Shown: one piece after another, positions 9,479-18,288 of the stretch
Numbering within the stretch: the stretch's first letter is position 1
How the letters are laid out: each line of letters opens with the position of its first letter
NCBI GenBank assembly: GCA_026388545.1
Contig: JAPLJS010000053.1
Span: 1-64,000 of the forward strand
Source of the DNA: Deltaproteobacteria bacterium
Lineage (GTDB): Bacteria > Desulfobacterota > Syntrophia > Syntrophales > UBA2185
Reading direction: 5' to 3'
DNA length: 64,000 bases
The notes under the pieces: generated by a model
What the model saw: only the letters and a program-made list of their open reading frames with translations
What the model was told of the DNA's origin: nothing
The model's database searches: none
Position numbers and translations under genes: made by a program

Positions 9479-11083
9479 TTATTGATCTTTAGCACTAACA
9501 ATCTTCCTTTTTACCATATCGATAATCATCCTCATTTCCGAACACTTAACTAAACAGGATGAGATCAAAAATACAGCCGTCCCGGCAAAAATGCACACGG
9601 TGAGGTACAGAAGTCTTTCGTTGAACGGTCCTTCACCCCTCCAGGGGAGAACTATTCCTATGAGGATGATAACCCCCCACATCACCAGGGATGACAGGAA
9701 CATCTTGAAAACAGAATGATAAAATTCCCGGTCTAAAAAAACCCCGATTCTCCTTTTAAGAACAACCGTGAGCATGATGACATTAACAGCGGTTGCGATA
9801 GATGTAGCCAGTGCAAGGCCGCCGTGTTTCAAGGGAAACATGAGAATAACACTACAGATAACATTAACAATCAATGCCACAATTGCTGCCTTCATGGGGG
9901 ATTTCGCATCCTGCAGGGAATAAAGAGCCGAGATAATCACCCTGATGACCGAAAAGGCCCACAAACCGACGGCATAATAGAAAAGGGCCTGGGCTGTGAG
10001 GAGGGTTGACTGGATATCAAATGCGCCTCTCTGGAAAAGTACGGAGATTATGGGAACACGCAGGGCTATCAAGGCAATCGTAGCCGGTATGGTAACAAAA
10101 AGTATCAACCTCAGGGAAAAATTGATTGTTCTTTTTAAATCATGAAAATCACCCTTCGCTACCTGTTCCGAAAAGCTGGGGAGCGCGGCAGTTCCTATCG
10201 CAATGGCAAATACACCTAAAGGAAGCTCAACGATCCTGTCGGCATAATAGAGGTAGGATACGCTGCCGGTCGGCAGAAGTGATGCCAGAATCGTAGCTAT
10301 GAAAATATTGATTTGATAAATTGATGCCCCAAAAGCAGCGGGAAGCATCAGGAGGCCTATTTTTTTAAGGCCCGGATGCCTGAAATTAAAATCAGGTTTC
10401 AGTCTTACCCCCAATTTAACAAGAAAAGGCCACTGCATGACGAGCTGCAGAATGCCCCCGATCATGACCCCCACGGCAAGCGCTGTGATCGGTTCCTGGA
10501 AAAAGTCCCTGAACAGCAGCGCCGCAATGATCATACAGATGTTCAGGATCACGGGGGAAAGCGCCGGGGCAGCGAAATGACGCAGTGAATTCAGGATACC
10601 CATACACAGCGCCACCAGTGCCATGAAGAAGATATAGGGGAACATCAGACGAGTGAGAAAAACCGTCAGGTGATAGTGGCCGGGATACTTAACATACCAC
10701 CCGGGCGCCATGAGTGTAACGATCAGGGGAGAGAAAATAACGCCTGCAAGGGAGACAACTACCAGGATAAGAGAAAGGGCGGTAAAGACGACATTGGCCA
10801 GTTCAAAGGCATCCTTCTTCGTCTTTTTGTTCAGGTATTCCGTGAAGACGGGCACAAAGGAGACGGTGAGTGATCCTTCACCGAGCAGGCGCCTCAGCAT
10901 ATTCGGGATTCTGAACGCAACAAAAAAAGCGTCCGTTGTAAGACCGGCGCCGAAAAAGGCGGCGACAACCATATCCCTGAGGAAACCGAATATTCGAGAG
11001 AGCATGGTAGAAAGACCGACCACCCCTGCCGCCCGTGCAACCTTTGAATTTTCAGTGCCTCTGATCGTATTTTCTTCTTCCAT
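9479..11083 (-). CDS. murJ: Lipid II flippase MurJ
   Basis: MurJ/MviN-family flippase that moves lipid-linked peptidoglycan precursors across the inner membrane. The 534-residue protein is strongly hydrophobic with about 14 predicted spans. It opens with the family signature AAGVVGLSTMLSRIFGFLRDMVVAAFFGAG, followed by TDAFFVAFRIPNMLRRLLGEGSLTVSFVPVF. The conserved charged residues of the central cavity lie in these segments. It lies downstream of yggU and yggT on the same strand, with a 45-base gap, and 109 bases upstream of serS. Confidence 0.97.
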   Translation of the reverse strand: MEEENTIRGTENSKVARAAGVVGLSTMLSRIFGFLRDMVVAAFFGAGLTTDAFFVAFRIPNMLRRLLGEGSLTVSFVPVFTEYLNKKTKKDAFELANVVFTALSLILVVVSLAGVIFSPLIVTLMAPGWYVKYPGHYHLTVFLTRLMFPYIFFMALVALCMGILNSLRHFAAPALSPVILNICMIIAALLFRDFFQEPITALAVGVMIGGILQLVMQWPFLVKLGVRLKPDFNFRHPGLKKIGLLMLPAAFGASIYQINIFIATILASLLPTGSVSYLYYADRIVELPLGVFAIAIGTAALPSFSEQVAKGDFHDLKRTINFSLRLILFVTIPATIALIALRVPIISVLFQRGAFDIQSTLLTAQALFYYAVGLWAFSVIRVIISALYSLQDAKSPMKAAIVALIVNVICSVILMFPLKHGGLALATSIATAVNVIMLTVVLKRRIGVFLDREFYHSVFKMFLSSLVMWGVIILIGIVLPWRGEGPFNERLLYLTVCIFAGTAVFLISSCLVKCSEMRMIIDMVKRKIVSAKDQ

Positions 11084-11128
11084 ACTCTACAAATAGCATC
11101 CGGGGGAAAGTTTCAGGCTAGGCGATAC

Positions 11129-11446
11129 TTAATCCTTGCTCATTTTCTGAAAAAGCGGCAATCCTGATATAATATCTTCAATATCTTTCCTTCTTATGCC
11201 CTCTATGGCAATCGTTTTCTTCTTTGATTTATGGCCGCTTACGATGGATACTTGTTTTTTCCCGATACCCAGAATATCAGACAGGAACCTGATACACTCC
11301 GTATTCGCCTGTCCTTCCACGGGTGGGGCTGTGATTTTAAGCTTCAACGCGTCATCCCGGACACCGGCAACCTCGCATTTTGATGACCTCGGAACAACAT
11401 GGATATGGAAAATGACTCCATGCTCCGTTTCTTTAATGTAAAGCAT
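11129..11446 (-). CDS. YggU/DUF167 family protein
   Basis: A 105-residue member of the small DUF167 (YggU) family. The family signature is clear: HVVPRSSKCEVAGV near the N-terminus, LKLKITAPPVEGQANTECIRFLSDILG in the middle, and VSIVSGHKSKKKTIAIEG. The molecular function of the family is unknown. It is 29 bases downstream of the yggT-like gene. yggT-yggU adjacency is common in bacteria, which supports a shared operon. Confidence 0.93.
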   Translation of the reverse strand: MLYIKETEHGVIFHIHVVPRSSKCEVAGVRDDALKLKITAPPVEGQANTECIRFLSDILGIGKKQVSIVSGHKSKKKTIAIEGIRRKDIEDIISGLPLFQKMSKD

Positions 11447-11475
11447 AGTCGCTGAAAACCCGTTTGGGCGAATCG

Positions 11476-11775
11476 TTACCTGAAGTATACAGCCAGTTCA
11501 ATCATGCTTTTGACGAGAAAACTCTGCAGGAAAATAATCGCCAGAATAATGACAATAGGTGAGAAGTCAATCCCCATGCCTCTCAGCGGGAGCCATCTTC
11601 TCACGGGCGCCATAACGGGTTCCGTCACCCGATAGAGAAACTGAACGATCTGATTATAAGGATCGGGGTTTACCCAGGAGATGATGGCTCTGGCGATAAT
11701 GATCCACATATAAATGGATAGTACGATGTCAATGATTTTTGCCAATCCAACAATAAAGTTTCCCAGTACAAACAT
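11476..11775 (-). CDS. YggT family membrane protein
   Basis: A 99-residue inner-membrane protein of the YggT family with hydrophobic spans at both ends. The signature RAIISWVNPDPYNQIVQFLYRVTEPVMAPVRRWLP lies between them, followed by GIDFSPIVIILAIIFLQ. I chose the ATG at 11775 because it has a strong AGAAGGAGAA site; the longer open frame to 11838 lacks one. Family members have been linked to division, polar growth or osmotic tolerance, but no defined activity is established. Confidence 0.92.
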   Translation of the reverse strand: MFVLGNFIVGLAKIIDIVLSIYMWIIIARAIISWVNPDPYNQIVQFLYRVTEPVMAPVRRWLPLRGMGIDFSPIVIILAIIFLQSFLVKSMIELAVYFR

Positions 11776-11869
11776 ATGTTCTCCTTCTCTATGGTGAAAA
11801 GTAAAGCAAACTACCTCACTTAAGCATGAAACCATCAATTTTGCAAGAATGATGAGCGTTGACGTGCGT

Positions 11870-13705
11870 TTAGTTACTTTTGAGGACAGCCTTGCGCCAC
11901 TTGCGCACCGAATTGATTACAAATATATGCTTGCTTCTTGTCAGATCTTCAACCTTCAAAATGCCCTCTGCAATTTTGCCGTCATCGATGAGCCGGGCGC
12001 GAAAGGTTCCCGGTAATAATCCGCACGAGACATTTGGTGTGACCATTTTACCATCAAGGAGAACGACGATGTTTCCGACACACGATTCCGTAATTTCACC
12101 TTTCTCGTTCCATAAAATAACATCGTCGCATTCGGAGCAGGCATTCCGGGCATCATCATATACCTGACGATTGGTCGTCTTATGATACAGAAAGGGGTTG
12201 GAAGAATCAACTGGCGCTGACGCCAGCCCAAGTCGCACCGGCCGGGGTTCGTTGCTGCCGTTGAGCGGTGACGACCGGCCGGAGACCTCGCCATCCTGCG
12301 CCACTAAGAGCCGTACCTTATGCGGACTATCCGAATGCGAGGCTGCCAGTTCCGCCAGTTTTTCCCGAACCTGCTCAAGGTCAAAAGCAATACTAAAATA
12401 GGCAGCAGAATCGCTTAAGCGCCGTAAATGATCATGGAGCAGAAAGTACCCATCATCCGGCGTCCACAGCATTGTTTCCAGAAGTGAAAAATGGGGCCGC
12501 CTTACTCCTAACACACGCGTTTTGATCTTACATTCCATGTATTCGTCTCCACTTTCTGACTCCCACAGAATTCCGCCGCCGACACCATACTCCGCATCAC
12601 CAGTATCCCTATCAATGAGTACGGTGCGGATGGCCACATTGAATTGCGAAATTCTCCCGGGGGCCATGAAGCCGATGCAACCGGTATAAATGCTTCGTGG
12701 CGTCGTCTCCAAATCGGCGATGATCTGCATGGTACGCGGCTTTGGTGCACCGGTAATGGAAGCGCAGGGAAAGAGAGCTGCCATGATGTTACAAAGAGAA
12801 GCATCTGTCGTTGCAGTGACGGTTGATGTCATCTGCCAGAGCGTCGGGTATCTTTCGATGTCAAAGAGTCTGGTTGCACGTACGCTGCCGATATCCGCGA
12901 TGCGACCCATATCATTCCGTATCATGTCAACGATCATGACGTTTTCTGCCCTGTTTTTCTCTGAATGATTCAGCCATCGAGCTATGGCGTTGTCTTCGTC
13001 CAGGGTACGGCCGCGCGCTGCCGTACCTTTCATCGGTCGTGCCAGCAGTTGGCGGCCATTTAGTTGAAAGAATAATTCCGGCGAAGCGGAGCAGACAATA
13101 TACCGTCCTGTGTCAATATACGCAGCATAATCTGCCTGTTGCGCCTGGATAAGAGTCAGAAAGAATTCCCATGGGTCGCCTGTGAACGGCCCGCGCAGGC
13201 GAAACGTATAATTCACCTGGTACGTTTCGCCATCGGCGATGAATGTTTTTATCTGAGAGATTGCCTGATCATATGCTCTCTGGCTGATCGATGGAACCCA
13301 TTGGAACGAAGCGTTAGCCCGGGCAGTATACGGTGATGGAAGCTCAATCACATCAGGCTTTGGATAAAGGCCAAACCAGAGAAGCGGAAACGATGATGGC
13401 GGCCGTGTACGGAAGGCATGGTCAAAAGCCGGTGCTGCTTCATAGCTGATGAAACCGGCCGCGTGGAACCCATGATGATGCACCATCGACTCAATCAAAC
13501 TCACCTTGGGGACGACTTCTTCAATACAGCTTACTTCAATTACCTGCTGAGGCTCCCGGAAACACAACCACTGCCTGTATACAGCATCATGAATGATAAC
13601 GGAATTTGTTATCTCAGGAATTATATGATTGAATTTTAATGAATTTTCCATAATGCGATGCCAATTTGTCATACATCGGTTGTCCAATAAACAATCCTCT
13701 AACAA
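11870..13705 (-). CDS. pabB: Aminodeoxychorismate synthase I fused to aminodeoxychorismate lyase (PabB-PabC)
   Basis: Bifunctional enzyme for p-aminobenzoate, the folate precursor. About residues 130-400 are the chorismate-binding PabB domain (SASPELFFQLNG, RPMKGTAARGRTLDED, NVMIVDMIRNDMGRI, ITGAPKPRTMQIIADLE). The PIKGT-type motif has a Lys, as expected of PabB rather than anthranilate synthase. From about residue 405 a class IV aminotransferase-like lyase domain follows (ETMLWTPDDGYFLLHDHLRRL, the PLP lysine candidate in YHKTTNR, and ESCVGNIVVLLDGK). No PabA glutamine amidotransferase lies in the window. The exact start is uncertain; the ATG opening MENSLKF at 13648 is an alternative. Confidence 0.93.
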   Translation of the reverse strand: MLEDCLLDNRCMTNWHRIMENSLKFNHIIPEITNSVIIHDAVYRQWLCFREPQQVIEVSCIEEVVPKVSLIESMVHHHGFHAAGFISYEAAPAFDHAFRTRPPSSFPLLWFGLYPKPDVIELPSPYTARANASFQWVPSISQRAYDQAISQIKTFIADGETYQVNYTFRLRGPFTGDPWEFFLTLIQAQQADYAAYIDTGRYIVCSASPELFFQLNGRQLLARPMKGTAARGRTLDEDNAIARWLNHSEKNRAENVMIVDMIRNDMGRIADIGSVRATRLFDIERYPTLWQMTSTVTATTDASLCNIMAALFPCASITGAPKPRTMQIIADLETTPRSIYTGCIGFMAPGRISQFNVAIRTVLIDRDTGDAEYGVGGGILWESESGDEYMECKIKTRVLGVRRPHFSLLETMLWTPDDGYFLLHDHLRRLSDSAAYFSIAFDLEQVREKLAELAASHSDSPHKVRLLVAQDGEVSGRSSPLNGSNEPRPVRLGLASAPVDSSNPFLYHKTTNRQVYDDARNACSECDDVILWNEKGEITESCVGNIVVLLDGKMVTPNVSCGLLPGTFRARLIDDGKIAEGILKVEDLTRSKHIFVINSVRKWRKAVLKSN

Positions 13706-13766
13706 CGAGTACGGGAGTAATGATGTTTACAATCACATTCCGAACTAATATCATGATGGGGTGGGA

Positions 13767-14549
13767 TTAGATTGACGGTAGAGATTCAACAAACTCTCTC
13801 AGTATCCTGTTGAAGGCCTCTGCATTTTCCAGCATCACCATGTGCCCCGCGTTTTCAACCAGAGACAGCTGCGCACCGGAAATGTTATCCTTAAGGAATT
13901 GTGACATCACCGGTGGGGTCATCTTATCATGAACGCCACACATGACAAGGGCAGGTATCCCGATCTGTGAAACCCGATCTGTGATATCGAGTCTGTTACA
14001 GGCAAAAAAATCACCATAGAGGACGTCGGGCCTGACACGTGACAGACCCTCAATCAAAGTATGCGACAAGCGTTCTCGGTTTTCCTTGGAAACAGCAAAC
14101 TTGGTAGTTAACTCTATAGCGAAATCGGGATCCGTTTTCAGACCCATGAGAATCATTTCATTGACCGGCATTTTAACTCCTCCGCCCACGGGAACAATGC
14201 CGGAAAGCACCCCTCCATATTTTATGGCAAATACCAGGCTTATAGCTGCACCCAGGGAATGACCGATTAAAACCGGTTTCTTCAAAGCGAGAGAATCAAG
14301 GAGCTTTCTTACCCATTTAACATACTGTGAAACATCTTTTTCACCCTGGCCTTCGGACAGTCCATGACCGGGTAAATCAACGCAAACAATATTAAAATCG
14401 TCTTTCAATTTTGCATACTGCCCTATCCAGATCTTGTGGTCTGCACCTGACCCATGAATGAAGACGAGACTTTTTCTTTCCTCGTTAAAGTTCGGGTTGT
14501 TTACCCAGCAGGCGATATTTACACTATCTATTTCATGAAAGACTATCAT
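13767..14549 (-). CDS. Alpha/beta hydrolase
   Basis: A 260-residue cytoplasmic alpha/beta hydrolase. The oxyanion-hole region is FIHGSGADHKIW, the nucleophile elbow is GHSLGA near residues 95-100, the acidic residue lies in GVHDKMTPP, and the catalytic His is in NAGHMVMLEN. It resembles esterases of the MhpC/BioH type, but the substrate cannot be inferred. It is transcribed divergently from proC, with 149 bases between the two starts. Confidence 0.9.
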   Translation of the reverse strand: MIVFHEIDSVNIACWVNNPNFNEERKSLVFIHGSGADHKIWIGQYAKLKDDFNIVCVDLPGHGLSEGQGEKDVSQYVKWVRKLLDSLALKKPVLIGHSLGAAISLVFAIKYGGVLSGIVPVGGGVKMPVNEMILMGLKTDPDFAIELTTKFAVSKENRERLSHTLIEGLSRVRPDVLYGDFFACNRLDITDRVSQIGIPALVMCGVHDKMTPPVMSQFLKDNISGAQLSLVENAGHMVMLENAEAFNRILREFVESLPSI

Positions 14550-14698
14550 GTGGACCTCCCAAATTAATTACATCCGGGCACTTGGTACCTACCATGTATG
14601 GTGAATATTGTACAAAAAAAGATTGATAATCTTGTAAAAAGTCGTACAGTGGTTCAAAATCGGCCCCGCAAAGGGCAAATCCGAGGGAGAAGAAAGAC

Positions 14699-15517
14699 AT
14701 GTTGAAGGGAAAAAAGATTGGTTTTATTGGTGGAGGCAAAATGGGCAGTGCCCTAATCAACGGTATTTTATCCCGCGACTTACTACCCGCAGGAAATATC
14801 ACTGTGTCTGATGCAGTAAAAGAGCGGCTGGAAGACATTAAAAAAACATGCGGAGTTCGTGTAAGCGAAGATAATAAAAAAACTGCAAAGGGTGCAGATA
14901 TCATTATCCTGGCTGTGAAACCTCAAAACATGGCAGAGGTGCTGGAAGAGATATCCGGGATCCTTGATAAGAATAAACTCATCATATCCATTGCAGCGGG
15001 CATTTCCACACAGTACATAGAAGGATATATCAAGAAGGGCGCTCGCGTCATCAGGGTTATGCCGAATACTCCCGCACTGATCGGTGAAGGAGCTACAGCC
15101 ATTACCAGGGGTTCACAGGCAACTGATGAAGATTTTACGGTTACCCGTTATATTTTTGAAGCCGTTGGAATTACCGTTTCCGTTAAAGAAGACCTCATGG
15201 ATGCAGTAACGGGCTTGAGCGGGAGCGGCCCCGCATATGGCTTTGTAATAATTGACGCACTTGCCGATGCCGGCGTCAACATGGGGATCAGCAGGGACAT
15301 TGCCTTGAAACTTGCGGCACAAACCCTTCTGGGCGCAGCGAAACTCTGCCTTAAGGGTGACAAACACCCTGCAGAGCTGAAAGATATGGTTACTTCTCCC
15401 GGAGGAACAACCATAGCCGGATTGAAGGCCATGGAAGAGGGAAAACTGCGGGCCACCCTGATGGCGGCTGTCGAGGCAGCTACCCTGCGGGCAAAGGAAC
15501 TGGGCAAGAAAAAATAA
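14699..15517 (+). CDS. proC: Pyrroline-5-carboxylate reductase
   Basis: Last enzyme of proline synthesis, reducing 1-pyrroline-5-carboxylate with NAD(P)H. The N-terminal Rossmann motif is IGFIGGGKMGSALINGIL. The family signature near the C-terminus includes AVTGLSGSGPAYGFVIIDALADAGV and SPGGTTIAGLKAME. The length of 272 residues is typical. A GGGAGAAG site precedes the ATG. It is convergent with rng, and a palindromic repeat element fills the gap between them. Confidence 0.97.
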   Translation: MLKGKKIGFIGGGKMGSALINGILSRDLLPAGNITVSDAVKERLEDIKKTCGVRVSEDNKKTAKGADIIILAVKPQNMAEVLEEISGILDKNKLIISIAAGISTQYIEGYIKKGARVIRVMPNTPALIGEGATAITRGSQATDEDFTVTRYIFEAVGITVSVKEDLMDAVTGLSGSGPAYGFVIIDALADAGVNMGISRDIALKLAAQTLLGAAKLCLKGDKHPAELKDMVTSPGGTTIAGLKAMEEGKLRATLMAAVEAATLRAKELGKKK

Positions 15518-15532
15518 TCCAATTAAAAAAGA

Positions 15533-15677
15533 ACGGCTTCGTAAAAAGCTCCAGAGGCAAGGTGCGTAAATCCTGAGGAACGAGTCGTACTTTTGGCGTA
15601 CGTCGCATAGCCTGCCCCGTACTTGATACGGGGAGGGATGCAGCGCAACGCAGCATATGGACTTTTTACGAAGCCGT
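15533..15677. repeat. MITE-like palindromic element between proC and rng
   Basis: A 145-base element is bounded by an inverted repeat: ACGGCTTCGTAAAAAG at 15533 and its complement CTTTTTACGAAGCCGT ending at 15677. Inner arms contain the CCCCGTACTTGATACGGGG hairpin and GCTGCGTTGCGCTGCAT on the complementary strand. From memory, closely similar dispersed elements occur in many Deltaproteobacteria genomes. Its position between convergent genes suggests it may also end transcription from both sides. Confidence 0.75.
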
Positions 15678-15683
15678 GAGACT

Positions 15684-17558
15684 CTACTCCTCCAGTTGTT
15701 CAAAAACCTTACGGAGCCTGCTTAAGAGATCTTTTTCATTCTCCCCTGTTACATTCGGCGACACCAGCGCAGGGGCTGCGCCGTCACGGGACTGTTCTAT
15801 CCTCTTATACGTGGTAATATCATCACTTCGCTCAGAAGGGGGCAGAGAATTCGGTTCAACGGATTTCTCATTCGTCTTCTTTTTTCTGTGTCTCGATCTC
15901 CGTCTGGGTTTCTTTTTAATTGGCTGCGGGCTTGTCTCACTCAGTTCATCAGTCTTTTGTGGTGACTCACCGGCCTCAGCGGCAATTGATGGAGTTTCAA
16001 AGAGTTCGGCGATTTCTTCTTCTTTTTTATCCATTTCCTCTTCCAGGCGGCTTTCCTCCTCAGGAGGAGCTTCCTCAACAACATCCTTACTGACGGATTC
16101 GATTTTCACTTCATCCCATTGCGTGTCAGCACTTCCGGAAATATTAATGGACACGCCATGGGCGCTTTCAAGTTTACTGATTTCGTTTCTCTTTCGGTTC
16201 AGAAGGAAGTCGGCGATTTCGTATGGCAGTTTTAATTTAAGAACAGAATAATCTCCCTTGACTACCTGAGATTCAATTTTTCTAAAGGCGCCCAGCGCCG
16301 TGTATTCCAGGGACGGCCTCGCACCGCGTCCCTTACAGTAAGGACAGACGGTATAACTGATCTCTTGAATGGTCGATTGTTTTTTCTGTCTCGAGAGTTC
16401 AAGAATTCCGAACTTGGATATGCGCGACATCTGTATCCTCGCCCTGTCGACATTAAGGGCCTTTTTGAAAGCCTTTTCCACTTCGGCTTCATTTTTTCGA
16501 TCACGCATATCGATGAAGTCAATGACGAGCAGTCCACCCAGGTCTCTCAGGCGAAGCTGCCTCGCTATCTCCTCTGCCGCTTCAAGGTTAGTTCTGAAGG
16601 CGGTTTCTTCAACATTTCTTTTGTTCGAAGCCCGGCCCGAATTAACATCAATCGTAATCATGGCTTCTGTAGGATTTATAATGATGGATCCTCCGGATTT
16701 CAATTCTACCCGATCCTGGTAAATGACACGAATCTGATCTTCAAGTCGATATTTATCAAAGAGAGGGGTCTTTTCCTTATAGAATTTGATCATTTTTAGA
16801 ATCCTTGGGAGAACAGCTTTGGAGTATTCTCTCATTTTTCTATATGTTTCGACGTCATCTATAAGGATCTCTTCGATTTCCGATGTATAGTAGTCACGAA
16901 GAGAACACACACCAAAATCACTTTCCTGATAAATGAGTGCCTGTGAAGAAACGGTCTGCGCTCTCTTCTGAATCTCCTTCCATAACCTTGACAGGAGTTG
17001 ATAATCCCGGGAGAGTTCCTGCTTCGTTCTGTTCATGCCTGCAGTTCGGATTATAAAACCAACCCCGTCGTCAATCTTGATTTGCTCCATTAATTTTTTA
17101 AGCCGCTTGCGATCTTCTTCATCGTCTATTTTTCGCGAAACACCGCTGCTTTGTTTGTTCGGCAGTAAGACCAAGTATCGTCCCGGTAGCGATATATAGG
17201 TCGTAAGAAGAGCCCCCTTACGTTCACTTTCTTCCCTTACCACCTGAACCAACACCCCCTGGCCGGCTTTCAGAGCAGTTTTCTGACTCGCCGGACTACC
17301 TCCCTTTTCACTGTGCTCTGTAAAATATTCCGAACTGACATCGTGCAGGGGGAGAAATCCATCCCTCTTGCCTCCGTAATTTACAAAGGCTGCCTGGAGA
17401 CCACGCTCTACCTTCATAACGATGCCCTTATAAATGTTACCCGTTATTGGTTCTTTGACGGCCATTTGTATGTTGTATTCAACCAGTTTACCGTCATCTA
17501 CTATGGCCATTCGCTTCTGTTCCGGATGAACAGCATTGATTAACATTGCTCTCTTCAT
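15684..17558 (-). CDS. rng: Ribonuclease E/G family endoribonuclease
   Basis: Single-strand-specific endoribonuclease in rRNA maturation and mRNA decay. An S1-like RNA-binding region lies at about residues 35-125. The catalytic segment contains the metal-binding Asp residues in TIDVNSGRASNKRNVEET and LLVIDFIDMRD. The zinc-link cysteines appear as CPYCKGRG. At 624 residues it is longer than RNase G but far shorter than E. coli RNase E. The extra C-terminal 100 or so residues are acidic and then basic (KKKPRRRSRHRKKK), a likely RNA- or partner-binding tail. It follows the Sua5-like gene after 15 bases, with an AAGGA site. Confidence 0.95.
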   Translation of the reverse strand: MKRAMLINAVHPEQKRMAIVDDGKLVEYNIQMAVKEPITGNIYKGIVMKVERGLQAAFVNYGGKRDGFLPLHDVSSEYFTEHSEKGGSPASQKTALKAGQGVLVQVVREESERKGALLTTYISLPGRYLVLLPNKQSSGVSRKIDDEEDRKRLKKLMEQIKIDDGVGFIIRTAGMNRTKQELSRDYQLLSRLWKEIQKRAQTVSSQALIYQESDFGVCSLRDYYTSEIEEILIDDVETYRKMREYSKAVLPRILKMIKFYKEKTPLFDKYRLEDQIRVIYQDRVELKSGGSIIINPTEAMITIDVNSGRASNKRNVEETAFRTNLEAAEEIARQLRLRDLGGLLVIDFIDMRDRKNEAEVEKAFKKALNVDRARIQMSRISKFGILELSRQKKQSTIQEISYTVCPYCKGRGARPSLEYTALGAFRKIESQVVKGDYSVLKLKLPYEIADFLLNRKRNEISKLESAHGVSINISGSADTQWDEVKIESVSKDVVEEAPPEEESRLEEEMDKKEEEIAELFETPSIAAEAGESPQKTDELSETSPQPIKKKPRRRSRHRKKKTNEKSVEPNSLPPSERSDDITTYKRIEQSRDGAAPALVSPNVTGENEKDLLSRLRKVFEQLEE

Positions 17559-17573
17559 AAATATCCTTGTTTT

Positions 17574-18182
17574 TTATATAAGAGTGGACACATCGCCCTT
17601 CCCTTCCCTGATAATCTCTATTGTGTCATCAACAAGACTGACAATACTTGATGGCTCGGAAACCAGAATGCCTCCATCTATGATTAAATCTACACAGTGG
17701 CCGAATTTATCCTTTATTTCAGATGGATTGCTGAATACGTCACCATCTTCAGTTGATACACTGGTGCTGATAATGGGTTGTCCCAGTTCACCGACGAGGG
17801 AAAGACATATTTGATTATCAGGCACTCTGATCCCTGTGGTTAGTCTTTTGGGGAGAATAATCTTCGGAACAAGCCGCGAAGCCTCCAGGATAAACGTGTA
17901 CGGTCCCGGCAAGAGGCGTTTCATGGTCTTATACGCAAAATCCGACACCCGGGCGTAACGGCTAATATCCTTAAGATTGGCGCAAACAAAACTTAACGGT
18001 TGTTTCCTGCTTCTCCTTTTTATCTCATAAATCTTATCGATCCCTTTTTTGTTAAAAAGGCTGCATCCCAGCCCGTAGACCGTATCGGTGGGATAGATGA
18101 TGACTCCCCCGTCCTGCAAGACATCAACGGCCTTTCTTATCAACCGCATCTGGGGATTTTGACTGTTAATGGACAGATACAT
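17574..18182 (-). CDS. L-threonylcarbamoyladenylate synthase (Sua5/YciO/YrdC family)
   Basis: Predicted enzyme that makes threonylcarbamoyl-AMP for the t6A modification of tRNAs reading ANN codons. Motifs of the YrdC fold are visible: GGVIIYPTDTVYGLGCSLFN, IYEIKRRSRKQPLSFVC, PGPYTFILEAS and GIRVPDN, then ISTSVSTEDGDVFSNPSEI. The length of 202 residues fits the YciO/YrdC type without the Sua5 C-terminal domain. YciO-like paralogues have lower activity, so this could be either. It lies between cimA and rng in an apparent operon. Confidence 0.9.
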   Translation of the reverse strand: MYLSINSQNPQMRLIRKAVDVLQDGGVIIYPTDTVYGLGCSLFNKKGIDKIYEIKRRSRKQPLSFVCANLKDISRYARVSDFAYKTMKRLLPGPYTFILEASRLVPKIILPKRLTTGIRVPDNQICLSLVGELGQPIISTSVSTEDGDVFSNPSEIKDKFGHCVDLIIDGGILVSEPSSIVSLVDDTIEIIREGKGDVSTLI

Positions 18183-18288
18183 ATCAATTTCCCAATATCA
18201 CCTTTATTCTTTTACTTTCCGGCATCATATAATCTTTGTTACATTATCAGAATCAAACGCCATTATCAATGAACTTGTCGAATTTCTA

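Noticed and set aside
14533-14904. A minus-strand protein overlapping the start of proC
   Set aside because: It runs antisense through the clear Rossmann motif of proC and overlaps the hydrolase start.
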